DNA of 64,000 nucleotides from an uncultured Eubacteriales bacterium (GTDB lineage Bacteria > Bacillota > Clostridia > Oscillospirales > Oscillospiraceae): positions 1-64,000 of the forward strand of contig URDG01000010.1 of assembly GCA_900546515.1 (NCBI GenBank), given 5' to 3'. The notes under the pieces were generated by a model. The model was not told the DNA's origin and did no database searches. It was given only the letters and a program-made list of their open reading frames with translations. Shown here piece by piece: positions 32,797 to 41,818 of this stretch. The stretch's first letter is position 1, and the number at the start of each line of letters is the position of its first letter. Made by a program: the position numbers and the translations under genes.

Positions 32797-34454
32797 CCGG
32801 GAAGATATTCAGGTCGATACTCATTGTCGCTGGGATAGTTTTGCTGGCTAGCGCTGTCATAACGATGGGCGTGTTGTACGAATATTTCGGCGGCGTGCAG
32901 GAAAACCAGCTAGCAGACCAGCTCAATCTCGCGGCGGCTGCCGTGGAGAGCGACGGGATGGCGTATCTGAAAGGGCTTGACGCCGGGAACTACCGCCTTA
33001 CTTGGATAGACGGGGACGGCAGGGTCATGTACGACACGAGCACGGACGCCGGGACACTGGAAAACCACGCCGGCCGCGAGGAGGTGCAGCAGGCGCTGAA
33101 AAAAGGCTCGGGGGAGAGCATACGCTACTCGACTACTCTGCTGCAAAAGACTATCTACTATGCGAAGCGCCTTGACGACGGCACTGTGCTGCGCATCTCT
33201 GTCAGCCGCAGCACGGCGGGCATGCTGGCTCTCGGCATGATACGGCCGATGCTCATTGTTGTGCTGGCGGTGCTGCTGTTCTCGGGCTTTCTTGCAAAGG
33301 GAGTGTCGAAGCGTATAGTTGAGCCGCTCAACAACATAGATCTGGATCAGCCGCTCGAAAACGACGTATACGAGGAGCTGACACCGCTGCTCAGGCGCAT
33401 AAATGCCCAGCACACGGAGATAGAGGAGCAGGTGCGCACGCTGCGCCAGCGCACGGACGAGTTCACGCAGATAACCGGCAGCATGAAGGAGGGCCTTGTG
33501 CTGCTTGACAACAAGGGCGTGATACTCAGCATAAATTCCGCCGCGCAGAAGCTGTTCGGTACGGACGCTTCATGCGTCGGGGCGGACTTTCTCACCGTTG
33601 AGCGGGATCATGAGATGAGCCTTGCCATAGAGAAAGCGCTCTCCGGCGGGCACAGCGAGATGCGTTCGGAGCGCGCGGGGAGAGAGTATCAGTTCGACAT
33701 CAGCCGAATTGAATCCTCAGGAGCCGCCGCAGGCACGGTCATCCTTGCCTTCGACATAACCGAGCAGGAGTACGCCGAGCGCAACCGCCGCGAATTCACC
33801 GCAAACGTCTCGCACGAGCTGAAAACGCCGCTTCAGGGCATTATCGGCAGTGCGGAGCTCATAGAAAACGGTATGGTCCGTCCCGAGGATATGCCGCGCT
33901 TCATCGGACATATCCACGCCGAGGCCTCGCGCCTTGTCACGCTCATCGGCGATATAATCCGCCTTTCGCAGCTCGACGAGGGCGATGCAATGCCGGTCGA
34001 GAGCGTCGACCTTTTTGACGAGGCTGAGGAGGCGGCCGCAAATCTCTGCGACGCCGCCGCGGCGAAGAACGTCACTGTGGAGGTCGAGGGCGGCAGCGCG
34101 CCGGTGCAGGGTGTGCGCCGGCTTATATACGAGATAATATACAACCTCTGCGACAACGCCATAAAGTACAATAAGGACGGCGGCAGCGTGAAGATCACGG
34201 TGGGGAGCAGTGAAAAAGAAAGCACGGTCCGCGTTGCGGACACGGGCATCGGTATCCCGCCGGAGCATCAAAGCCGTGTTTTTGAGCGCTTCTACCGTGT
34301 GGACAAGAGCCATTCCAAGGCCTCCGGCGGAACGGGGCTGGGGCTGTCCATCGTCAAGCACGCCGTGCAGTATCACCACGGTACGGTCAGGCTTGAGAGC
34401 ACACCGGACGTGGGCACGGTCATCAGCGTGTCATTCCCGAAAGCCGGTAATTGA
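32793..34454 (+). CDS. PhoR-like sensor histidine kinase
   Basis: A 553-residue membrane kinase. Helices at about 7-29 and 150-168 enclose a ~120-residue extracellular domain. Then come a short HAMP-like stretch, a PAS domain (230-325, LVLLDNKGVILSINSAAQKLF), the H-box FTANVSHELKTPLQG with H341, and the ATPase domain (DNAIKYN; DTGIGIPPEHQSRVFERFYR; GGTGLGLSIVKH). It would phosphorylate the adjacent regulator when PhoU/Pst signals phosphate shortage. A terminator follows. Confidence 0.94.
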   Translation: MTGKIFRSILIVAGIVLLASAVITMGVLYEYFGGVQENQLADQLNLAAAAVESDGMAYLKGLDAGNYRLTWIDGDGRVMYDTSTDAGTLENHAGREEVQQALKKGSGESIRYSTTLLQKTIYYAKRLDDGTVLRISVSRSTAGMLALGMIRPMLIVVLAVLLFSGFLAKGVSKRIVEPLNNIDLDQPLENDVYEELTPLLRRINAQHTEIEEQVRTLRQRTDEFTQITGSMKEGLVLLDNKGVILSINSAAQKLFGTDASCVGADFLTVERDHEMSLAIEKALSGGHSEMRSERAGREYQFDISRIESSGAAAGTVILAFDITEQEYAERNRREFTANVSHELKTPLQGIIGSAELIENGMVRPEDMPRFIGHIHAEASRLVTLIGDIIRLSQLDEGDAMPVESVDLFDEAEEAAANLCDAAAAKNVTVEVEGGSAPVQGVRRLIYEIIYNLCDNAIKYNKDGGSVKITVGSSEKESTVRVADTGIGIPPEHQSRVFERFYRVDKSHSKASGGTGLGLSIVKHAVQYHHGTVRLESTPDVGTVISVSFPKAGN

Positions 34455-34474
34455 ATACATTGTAAAATAAATCG

Positions 34475-34515
34475 GAGAGCGATGTAAAATGTGTGTACAT
34501 TTATGCATCGCTCTC
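34475..34515 (+). terminator. Terminator of the pst-pho operon
   Basis: GAGAGCGATG and its complement form a 10-bp outer stem, with an inner AAATG/CATTT pairing, followed by TTGCTTTTG. Confidence 0.8.
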
Positions 34516-34579
34516 TTGCTTTTGCGTAAAAATGCATATATAATTAATACGTAAATGAGAATGAATGAGAGGAATACTG

Positions 34580-35416
34580 ATGGACGAGATCAGAGAAGCA
34601 AAAAACAGGGCTTACGAGGAAGAGAAAGCCAGAAGAATCGAAGAAATGAGGGGCAAAAAAGGCTTCATATGCGATATGGACGGCGTCATATATCATGGCA
34701 ACCGTCTGCTGCCCGGAGTGAAGGAATTCGTCGAGTGGCTTTATAAGGAAAACAAGAACTTTCTGTTTCTGACCAATGCGTCGGAGCGCTCTCCAAAGGA
34801 GCTTCAGCTCAAGCTGAAGCGTATGGGCCTCGACGTGGATGAGAAGCATTTTTACACCAGCGCTCTTGCGACAGCGAAATTTATCAGCAAGCAGGCTCCG
34901 GGCAGCAGCGCCTATGTTATCGGCGGCGCGGGTCTTATCATGGCTCTGCATGACGCCGGCATCACAATGAACGACGTCGACCCCGACTATGTGATAATCG
35001 GCGAGGGCAACACCTATAACTATGAGAATATACTCAAGGCTGTGCACCTTGTGCTCAAGGGCGCAAAGCTCATCGGCACGAACAGCGACCTTACCGGCCC
35101 GTCGGAGGACGGTATAATCCCGGCCTGCCGCGCCATGATCGCGCCGATAGAGATGGCCACCGGGCAGAATGCCTACTTTGTCGGCAAGCCGAACCCGCTG
35201 ATGATGCGCACCGGACTGCGTATTCTGGGCGTACACTCCGAGGACGCGGTCATGATCGGCGACAGAATGGACACCGATATGGTCGCCGGTATCGAGACCG
35301 GCCTTGACACCGTTCTCGTTCTCTCCGGCGTGACGGACCGCGCGGATATAAAAAAGTTCCCGTACCGGCCGCGCATAGTGCTCAACGGCGTCGGCGACAT
35401 CCCGCCGAAAGAGTAA
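34580..35416 (+). CDS. HAD-IIA family phosphatase (NagD-like)
   Basis: A 278-residue hydrolase. The catalytic motif CDMDGVIYHG has nucleophile D32 and acid D34. The cap type II region follows, with motif II in FLTNASERS, the motif III lysine in YFVGKPNPLMM, and the motif IV aspartates in MIGDRMDTDM. Such enzymes dephosphorylate nucleotides or small sugar phosphates. I start at ATG 34580, preceded by GAGAGGA; ATG 34565 would overlap that site. The ~28-residue charged N-terminal helix is longer than in typical NagD. It is a single gene between terminators. Confidence 0.88.
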   Translation: MDEIREAKNRAYEEEKARRIEEMRGKKGFICDMDGVIYHGNRLLPGVKEFVEWLYKENKNFLFLTNASERSPKELQLKLKRMGLDVDEKHFYTSALATAKFISKQAPGSSAYVIGGAGLIMALHDAGITMNDVDPDYVIIGEGNTYNYENILKAVHLVLKGAKLIGTNSDLTGPSEDGIIPACRAMIAPIEMATGQNAYFVGKPNPLMMRTGLRILGVHSEDAVMIGDRMDTDMVAGIETGLDTVLVLSGVTDRADIKKFPYRPRIVLNGVGDIPPKE

Positions 35417-35426
35417 AACGGAATAT

Positions 35427-35460
35427 AAAAAAATCACGGTCAGCTGACCGTGATTTTTTT
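35427..35460. terminator. Bidirectional terminator
   Basis: A perfect 34-bp palindrome with AAAAAAATCACGGTCAG as its left half. It gives a strong stem with T-runs on both strands and serves the HAD gene (+) and the 33-residue peptide gene (-). Confidence 0.9.
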
Positions 35461-35483
35461 GATCTATAAACCTTAATATCTTT

Positions 35484-35585
35484 TTACTCGTGCTTTTTGG
35501 CACCGGCAATGCCCATGACAGTTGCGTAAAGTACCATTGCACCGTAGATGCCGAGAATAGCAGCAGAAATAGGTTCCATGTTCAT
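35484..35585 (-). CDS. 33-residue single-span membrane peptide
   Basis: ATG 35585 is preceded by AAAGGAG at 5 bases. The peptide begins MNMEPISAA, continues as one hydrophobic helix (ILGIYGAMVLYATVMGIAG) and ends with the charged AKKHE. A plausible promoter (TTGCGT 35670-35665, TATATT 35647-35642, 17-bp spacing) and a strong terminator bracket it, so it looks like a real monocistronic gene. Function unknown; small membrane peptides often modulate a transporter or kinase. Confidence 0.7.
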   Translation of the reverse strand: MNMEPISAAILGIYGAMVLYATVMGIAGAKKHE

Positions 35586-35722
35586 GTCGCTCCTTTACAC
35601 ATGTGCACGTCAAGACAATAACTTAACGATTTCTTGATATAAATATAACAGAGCGCATGGTAAAACGCAAATGCTTTTTTGATATATGGGTATGCGAATG
35701 AATGGAGATGGGCGTCGCGCGT

Positions 35723-37978
35723 TCAGCTCTGCTCGGCCAGATAGACGCTCACGCGGCTTTGCAGCTGCTTTGCGGCGTCCTCGGCGGATTTTCCGCCGCC
35801 GAGGTATGCGTTGACCTCAGAGCGTATGAGCGTCAGAAGCGCGTCGTCGGTATGGACGAGGCGAGTCGTGCCGTATACGAGCTCACGCATGGCGTCCGCG
35901 TCCGCCTGCGTGAAGGCGAACTGCTCGTAGCCCTCCTGCACGCGGCTCGCGGCATAGTCGAGCCCGGCCTCAAAACCGGCTTTTGAGACCGGTATACCGT
36001 TTGCAAGGCTGACATCGTCCCCGCCGAGCATCAGCGTGCGCACGAAGCGCCATGCGCCGTCCTTGTTCGCGCTCGACGCCATTATGCCGATGCGCGTATT
36101 ATGCCCGTATGTATCGCCGGGAGTGCTGAAAAAGCCGCCGGCGATCTCGCTGCTGCTGCGGAGCCTGACAAAATAGCTGCCCGTGCCGGAGGCTTCGGGG
36201 AAGCCGGCGAAGACATAGCCGTTCGGATAACTCATTCTGGGAGAAAAATAGACGGAACCTGCAATGTCGCACTCAAGGGAGAAAAACACGCCCTGCGCGC
36301 CGCCGTAGCCCTGCTCCGCGGGCAGGCTCTCCAGCAGCTTCAGCCAGCCGGTGAAGGCGAGGCTGTCGAACGAGCATGTCATGTGCTCCCAGTCGATAAA
36401 CTCCGCAGTCGAGGCCCATATCATGGCCTCAAGCATATCCTCACGGAACGGAACGCGCATGTCCGGGCGCTCTGCGCGCTGCTGCGCGATGTAATCCGCC
36501 GTCCAGTCCTGCCGGCCGGGATACAGCCCGGCGTCGGAGATGAGCGTCATAAGCGTGAATTTGTCGGTATACTCGTACAATCCGCCGTTTTTCAGCATGG
36601 CGTTGAAAAGCGGCGCAATGAAGTCGTCACGGCTGACGGCGCCGTCAGCGTCGAGATACGGCAGCATATCCGTGAGCAGGCCGCCCTTGAGCGCGTTTTC
36701 CGGCAGAATGCTTGTGTCTATCACGTCCACATCACTGCCTGTTGCAAGCTCAATGAGAAGTCTGTCGCGCTCGTCGTTGCTGCTGTAACTGACGGGCTTG
36801 AGCACGATCCTGTACTCAGGGTCGGTGTTGTTGAAGCGGATGACCGCGTCCTCCAGCTCGTCCGACATCGAGTAGCTCATCGCGCCTCTGGATGTGTACC
36901 CGGCGGGCATGTCGTTCGTGTCGCCGAAGCAGGCGAGAGTGAGGGCGCGCTTTGCGGGGATCATGGTCTCATATACCCGGATAAGGCCGCTTTTGCCCAT
37001 GTAGAAAAATTCGCCCTTCGAGTTTTCAAAGCAGCTGAAGCCGCCGAGGTCGTCCGCGCTCAGCGCGACATCCATCCAGCTGAAAACGGGCTCGTTCGCT
37101 CCGCTCTGAATATCAAAGCGCCGCAGAGCGCCGTCGACGGTGCAGTTGAAATTCCCGGCGCTGCTGCTGAAACAGCCGCAACCATCGACCGGAATATGGC
37201 GGCTGTAGCTCATGCTGTCCGTGTCGAGCAGCCAGAAGCCCTCGTCTTCAGCGTCCCAGCGGTAGATATAAAGCTGTCCGTTCACGCGCATATAGTTCGG
37301 CCAGCCGTTCAGGCCGAGCGCAGGGCTGCCGAGCACGTTGGCGGCGGGGTCGAGTACGTAGGTGCTCGACGGCGAGGTGAGGAGAACGTGGCTGCCGTCA
37401 AGCGCGAGTATGGTGTGGAGCTCGGCCATACTGCTCTCGGTACCGGCGTCGCCTGCGAGCGGGATGCGGGAGAGAAGCTCCGTGCCGTCATTCAGATTTT
37501 TATAGAAGAGATAGTAGCCGGCATCGTCCGGGATCCTTCCGCCGCCTGCCGCGTACTCTTCGATCATTGCCCACAGCGCGCCGCCTGCCGTGGATATGGC
37601 TTTGACGCGCGGATAGCGCGCTTCGCCCGTGCTGATGCCGCAGCGCTGCCATGTGCCGGTGACAGTGTCGTAGCCCGCCGCAAATAACGTTTCTGCGCTG
37701 TCGTCGGTGTCGGGCAGAAACCACATGGTGTCGCCGTCGCTGTCCCAGCCGCCGCTCAGGCCGCTGTGCTCAGGCCACAGGCCCTCCAGCCAGTCCGGCA
37801 GTGCGGTCTCCTCCGGCGCGTAGCCGGGGATAGTCTCCGTCACCGGCTTCGGCTCCGCAGAGGCCGTCTGAGGCGGCGCGGTCCCGCTTCCGGCAGGAAC
37901 TGCCGCAGGGCTGCCGCCGCAGGCGGAGAGACCGAGCAGCATTGCGAGCGCCAGTATGAGGCATATATGCTTTTTCAC
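35723..37978 (-). CDS. Large lipoprotein with solute-binding domain, paralogue A
   Basis: A 751-residue lipoprotein with lipobox GLSAC. The first ~350 residues look like repeated beta segments, perhaps a propeller (YDTVTGTWQRCG, GALWAMIEEY, LLDTDSMSYSRHIP). The last ~370 resemble a family-1 extracellular solute-binding protein (DAVIRFNNTDPEYRIVLKPV; LLIELATGSDVDVIDTS; KDGAWRFVRTLM). I start at GTG 37978 because AAAGGAGGAA precedes it and the signal peptide begins there. A paralogue lies 37 bp upstream and both end with QSRxSVYLAE. No ABC permease or ATPase is nearby. The ECF sigma pair upstream is divergent. Ligand unknown. Confidence 0.75.
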   Translation of the reverse strand: MKKHICLILALAMLLGLSACGGSPAAVPAGSGTAPPQTASAEPKPVTETIPGYAPEETALPDWLEGLWPEHSGLSGGWDSDGDTMWFLPDTDDSAETLFAAGYDTVTGTWQRCGISTGEARYPRVKAISTAGGALWAMIEEYAAGGGRIPDDAGYYLFYKNLNDGTELLSRIPLAGDAGTESSMAELHTILALDGSHVLLTSPSSTYVLDPAANVLGSPALGLNGWPNYMRVNGQLYIYRWDAEDEGFWLLDTDSMSYSRHIPVDGCGCFSSSAGNFNCTVDGALRRFDIQSGANEPVFSWMDVALSADDLGGFSCFENSKGEFFYMGKSGLIRVYETMIPAKRALTLACFGDTNDMPAGYTSRGAMSYSMSDELEDAVIRFNNTDPEYRIVLKPVSYSSNDERDRLLIELATGSDVDVIDTSILPENALKGGLLTDMLPYLDADGAVSRDDFIAPLFNAMLKNGGLYEYTDKFTLMTLISDAGLYPGRQDWTADYIAQQRAERPDMRVPFREDMLEAMIWASTAEFIDWEHMTCSFDSLAFTGWLKLLESLPAEQGYGGAQGVFFSLECDIAGSVYFSPRMSYPNGYVFAGFPEASGTGSYFVRLRSSSEIAGGFFSTPGDTYGHNTRIGIMASSANKDGAWRFVRTLMLGGDDVSLANGIPVSKAGFEAGLDYAASRVQEGYEQFAFTQADADAMRELVYGTTRLVHTDDALLTLIRSEVNAYLGGGKSAEDAAKQLQSRVSVYLAEQS

Positions 37979-38015
37979 CAGAGTATTCCTCCTTTGTAAA
38001 TTATCCGTGTATGGC

Positions 38016-40190
38016 TCATCCCGCTTTTTCCGCAAGGTATACGCTTGCGCGGCTCTGTATCACGGCGGCGGTCTCCGCAGCCGTTTTGTCGCCCGCGAGG
38101 AAGGCTTTGCCGCTGTCATATATGATGCTGCGGAGAGAATCGCCCGCATAGGACATAAGGCCGGATGCGTTGGAAACCAGGTCTATGAATTTGTCATAGT
38201 CAGCGCCCTCCAGAGCATCCGCCGCCTGACGCTTCAGCGCCTCCATATTGACGGGCAGATCCATGTCAGAACGGAGCTGCGCGCTCAGCGTGAGCTGGCG
38301 GCGGATGAAAGCCCACGCGCCGTCCGGCTCCTTCGCCTGCGCCGGGATAGCGAAGGCGATAGAATTGAGGCAGTCAAAATATGCGCCGTTGCCCTTCGTG
38401 CTGCCCGGGAAACCGATGAACGCATAGTCGCCGAGAGAGCTGATCGATGTGATGCGCAGAGGCGTGCTTACCTGCTCGAGGAAGAGCATCGCCTCATCCT
38501 GCGTGTATTCGGGCCCGGCATATATCTCGCCGTCGGAATAATCCGGCCCCGCGTCCCGGCACCACTCGAGCAGCTTTATAAAGGCGGGATCGCTGAAGTG
38601 GCAGGTCCCCGTACCGGGGTCAATGAATTCCGCTGTGGCCGCGGAGCACACCCAGCCGAGAAGATTCTGCGCGCTCATCCACGGCTCGAACATGTATTTT
38701 CTGCCGCTTGACGCAAAAAGCTCTTCCAGCTCGTCCACGCTGTAATTTTTCACCTCGCCTATGTCGCCGGTGCGCGCGGCGATGGTGTAGAGCATGAAGC
38801 TTGTGTATATTTCGTGCAGCTCCCCGCGGCTTTCGAGCGATTCAAGAAGATGCGGAACAAAATCCGCGCGGGAGAGCTCGCTGTCCGCGTCAATGAATTT
38901 ATACAGATCGGCAAAGGCGGAAGAGGACGTGTCCATAAGGCCGGTACCAATGACGAGGTCCGGCGCGTTGCCCGCGCCGATCTCCGTCAGCAGGCGTGAA
39001 ACGCTGTCCTGATCGTAGTTTTCTGCTACTATGTAGTAGTCCGGATCGGCGGCGTTGAAAGCGTCGGCAAGCGAGGTGCCGTAAGAGCCGCTGACGTTTG
39101 CCGCGCGCACGATAGTGCGGCCGGAAAGATCAAGCGCCTCGCGCCCGAGAAGCACCGCATACCGGCACTGCCGCAGGGTGCAGAGAAAACAGTCCTCCGA
39201 GAGGCGCACCATGCTGTATATGTCAGCCGCGCTATGCTCACCGGCGGACCATTTTACAAAGGGCGTGTATTCGCCGGACGATATGTCCAGCGTGCCTATC
39301 TCCGCCCCGTCGTTGCATATGAATTCGCCGTCCAGCCCCTGGGCTGAGTAGGCGTTCATGCTCAGGTACTCGCTCTGCCGTATCTCTTCCGGTTCGCCGT
39401 CGTCCGCGGGCATGACAGCCCAGCCTGCGTGTATATCCGGCATGTCGTACACGATGCCGTAGAGCATGAGCGCATCCCCGCATACGGAGATGTTCAGCAG
39501 CGTCATGTCGCCGATGTCAAGCTCATTGAGCTCTCCGTGGCTGCCGAGAGTGAAAAGGCTGGAGCGGTTCTCTGCGTCGGCCACAAATACGCGGCCGTCT
39601 GCATCCGCGGCCAGCAGGTGCAGCTGACTGTCGCTGCCCTCGTATGTAAAGCCGGTGCAGCCGAGAAGCTTTCCGTCCGCATCGAGGCGGATGAGGCAGT
39701 AGCGCCCCGAAAACTCGTTGTTGAAGCACATCTCGTCATTGTGAAGGTAGACCGGGGGCAGCTCGCCGCAGAGAATGTAGAAGCAGCCGTCGGCCCCGGC
39801 GGTCAGCGCATAGACATGCGGCAGCCGCTCGTTTTCCGGCACGGATATGTCCAGCCGCACGGCGCTCTGCACGTCGGCTGTTTCGCCGTCCACGGTGTAG
39901 GACGACAGAGCGGGAAAGCCTTCATCCCCGTTAGTGCACCAGAAAAGTATCCTGCCGTCAAGCTGCGCTGCGTATTTGACGTTATAGCCTGCCTCGGCGG
40001 GGTATATCTCCCTGACGGAGGCCGTCCATACGGACTCGCCGCTCTCCGCCGCGTTATCCGGCAGGGTCTGACCGCCCGCCGCCGCGCCGTTCTGAGCGGA
40101 CGCCGGTGCGCTGTCATTCGCCGCCTGCCCGCAGGCTGCGAATGACAGCAGCATGGCCAGAGTCAGCATGAGGCACAGTATTTTTTTCAC
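38016..40190 (-). CDS. Large lipoprotein with solute-binding domain, paralogue B
   Basis: A 724-residue lipoprotein with lipobox SFAAC. It has the same two-part plan as paralogue A: a beta-rich N-terminal half (LIRLDADGKLLGCTGFTYEG; LHLLAADADGRVFVADAENR) that reads like a sensor propeller, and a solute-binding C-terminal half (LADAFNAADPDYYIVAENYDQ; GNAPDLVIGTG). I start at GTG 40190, which places AAGGAG at 9 bases and parallels the GTG start of A; the ATG at 40199 is too close to the site. It faces away from an ECF sigma gene 162 bp off, which may control both lipoproteins. Confidence 0.75.
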   Translation of the reverse strand: MKKILCLMLTLAMLLSFAACGQAANDSAPASAQNGAAAGGQTLPDNAAESGESVWTASVREIYPAEAGYNVKYAAQLDGRILFWCTNGDEGFPALSSYTVDGETADVQSAVRLDISVPENERLPHVYALTAGADGCFYILCGELPPVYLHNDEMCFNNEFSGRYCLIRLDADGKLLGCTGFTYEGSDSQLHLLAADADGRVFVADAENRSSLFTLGSHGELNELDIGDMTLLNISVCGDALMLYGIVYDMPDIHAGWAVMPADDGEPEEIRQSEYLSMNAYSAQGLDGEFICNDGAEIGTLDISSGEYTPFVKWSAGEHSAADIYSMVRLSEDCFLCTLRQCRYAVLLGREALDLSGRTIVRAANVSGSYGTSLADAFNAADPDYYIVAENYDQDSVSRLLTEIGAGNAPDLVIGTGLMDTSSSAFADLYKFIDADSELSRADFVPHLLESLESRGELHEIYTSFMLYTIAARTGDIGEVKNYSVDELEELFASSGRKYMFEPWMSAQNLLGWVCSAATAEFIDPGTGTCHFSDPAFIKLLEWCRDAGPDYSDGEIYAGPEYTQDEAMLFLEQVSTPLRITSISSLGDYAFIGFPGSTKGNGAYFDCLNSIAFAIPAQAKEPDGAWAFIRRQLTLSAQLRSDMDLPVNMEALKRQAADALEGADYDKFIDLVSNASGLMSYAGDSLRSIIYDSGKAFLAGDKTAAETAAVIQSRASVYLAEKAG

Positions 40191-40352
40191 GTTGCTCATC
40201 TCCTTGTTACATATTTTGAGTAGTATCTGCTATCATAGACGCAGGGAGCGGCGGTTTTGTTTCGGAAAAAAGGAAAATTTTTTATTTTGTGCAACGCGGC
40301 GGCAGAAAATTACGTCATATAGAGTGAGACCGGTCAGAACGGAGGGAAAAAC

Positions 40353-40910
40353 ATGGAGGACACCGGAATAATAGACCTCTATTGGCAGAGAAACAGCCTC
40401 GCCATAGACGAGACTGACAAAAAATACGGACGCATGTGCCGCAGGTTGGCCGAAAATATCCTCGGCGATTTTCGGGACGGGGAGGAGTGCGTCAACGACA
40501 CGTATATGGAGACATGGCAGCGCCTGCCGCCGCAGCGTCCGGCATATTTCGCAGCCTTCCTCTCCGCGATAACGCGCAGCCGGAGTATAGACAGGCTGCG
40601 CGCAAGAACGGCGGCAAAGCGCGGGGGAGGCGAGGCGGTGCTTGCGATAGACGAGCTTGCCGGTATCCTGAGCGCTCCGGGCTCGGTGGAGGAGCGCGTG
40701 GAGGCAAAGGAGCTCGGCGCGGCGATAGACCGCTTTCTCGACGGGCTGCGTGAGACTGACAGGAACATATTCGTGAGCCGGTACTGGCTGTGCGCCGGCG
40801 TTGCGGAGATAGCAAAGCGGCAGGGCTTCACCGAAAGCCGCGTCAAAAGCTCGCTCATGCGCAGCCGCAGGAAGCTGAAGGCATATCTGCTGGAAAGGAA
40901 CTACATATGA
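40353..40910 (+). CDS. ECF-type RNA polymerase sigma factor
   Basis: A 185-residue protein with sigma region 2 (KKYGRMCRRLAENILGDFRDGEECVNDTYMETWQRLPP) and region 4 (RETDRNIFVSRYWLCAGVAEIAKRQGFTESRVKSSLMRSRRKLKAYL), described here by their edges. It directs polymerase to a small regulon. The start has CGGAGGG upstream. It overlaps the next gene by ATGA, the usual sigma/anti-sigma arrangement. Confidence 0.9.
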   Translation: MEDTGIIDLYWQRNSLAIDETDKKYGRMCRRLAENILGDFRDGEECVNDTYMETWQRLPPQRPAYFAAFLSAITRSRSIDRLRARTAAKRGGGEAVLAIDELAGILSAPGSVEERVEAKELGAAIDRFLDGLRETDRNIFVSRYWLCAGVAEIAKRQGFTESRVKSSLMRSRRKLKAYLLERNYI

Positions 40911-41767
40911 ATGCGTATGATTTTATGGATGCTATGAACGGAATAGCGCCGGAAAAGGTGCAGCGCGCCATAGAGAGCATGGGATACGCCGGGGGCAGGC
41001 CCCGCGCGGCGCATCCGGCGCGGAGGGTGATACGCACGGTGCTGATAGCGGCGGCGCTGACCGTGCTGCTGACGGCGTGCGGCTATGCGGCCTGCCAGCT
41101 TGTCAACAGCCCGGAGCAGGCGTTCAGAGTTGCGCGGCAGGAGATCTCAAAAATGCAGGATATGGGGCTGCTCGCGGATGAACTGACGTTCCCGGACGAG
41201 CCGGACCGCGTGACAGAGCTGCCCGAGAGAGAGGCAGCGGACAGCGAATACTGGTACGGGCGGATATTCAGGCACAGCTACAATGTCTCTGCGCGCGGAG
41301 AAAAATACCGTTTTGATCTGGACGTTGACACGGCCACGGGGAAAATAACGTATATGACCATCGAGGCAGAGCCAGATGAAGACGACGTGCCGTATAAAAT
41401 ATCACCGGCGCCGGATGGTGCAAGCATACCGGACGGCGGAAAATGGGGCAAAAATTTCGTGTATTTTGATAATTATGACGACATATTCCCGGCCGATATT
41501 ACGCTGAACCGCTTCTGTACGCTTCTGTCGGAATACTGGGGCTTTTCCGGCTATACTATCGCCGGTATGCAGGACGGCGCTGCGGATGATCACGGCACGG
41601 AAGCGCCGTCCGGTGATACGCCGCTTGCCGGAATGGCGCACGGGCCTTATATCACCGTGTATTTCGACGGCGACCAGAGCGGCGCGCCCATGTATATAGA
41701 GCTGATCAGCTATTGCTACGGCAACGGCGTGTGCATTACTGCCGGTACCGGGCATGCAGTGGGATAA
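40907..41767 (+). CDS. Membrane protein, probable anti-sigma factor
   Basis: A 286-residue protein. A short cytoplasmic N-terminus (~40 residues: FMDAMNGIAPEKVQRAIESM) is followed by one membrane helix (VIRTVLIAAALTVLLTACGYAA) and a ~225-residue external domain of unknown fold. The helix contains LTAC, but it is preceded by too long a charged segment for a lipoprotein signal. Its ATG overlaps the sigma stop. Overlap, topology and position argue for an anti-sigma sensor, although no zinc-binding anti-sigma motif is present. Confidence 0.7.
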   Translation: MNAYDFMDAMNGIAPEKVQRAIESMGYAGGRPRAAHPARRVIRTVLIAAALTVLLTACGYAACQLVNSPEQAFRVARQEISKMQDMGLLADELTFPDEPDRVTELPEREAADSEYWYGRIFRHSYNVSARGEKYRFDLDVDTATGKITYMTIEAEPDEDDVPYKISPAPDGASIPDGGKWGKNFVYFDNYDDIFPADITLNRFCTLLSEYWGFSGYTIAGMQDGAADDHGTEAPSGDTPLAGMAHGPYITVYFDGDQSGAPMYIELISYCYGNGVCITAGTGHAVG

Positions 41768-41770
41768 TGA

Positions 41771-41804
41771 AAAGCATGGCAGGCCAACCGGCCTGCCATG
41801 CTTT
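41771..41804. terminator. Bidirectional terminator
   Basis: A 15-bp perfect stem (AAAGCATGGCAGGCC and complement) with an AACC loop. It lies between the anti-sigma gene (+) and alr (-). Confidence 0.88.
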
Positions 41805-41818
41805 ATTATATCTATATT

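Noticed and set aside
36101..37687. 528-codon plus-strand frame opposite lipoprotein A
   Set aside because: The minus-strand gene has a ribosome-binding site, lipobox and a paralogue. The plus frame has none of these.
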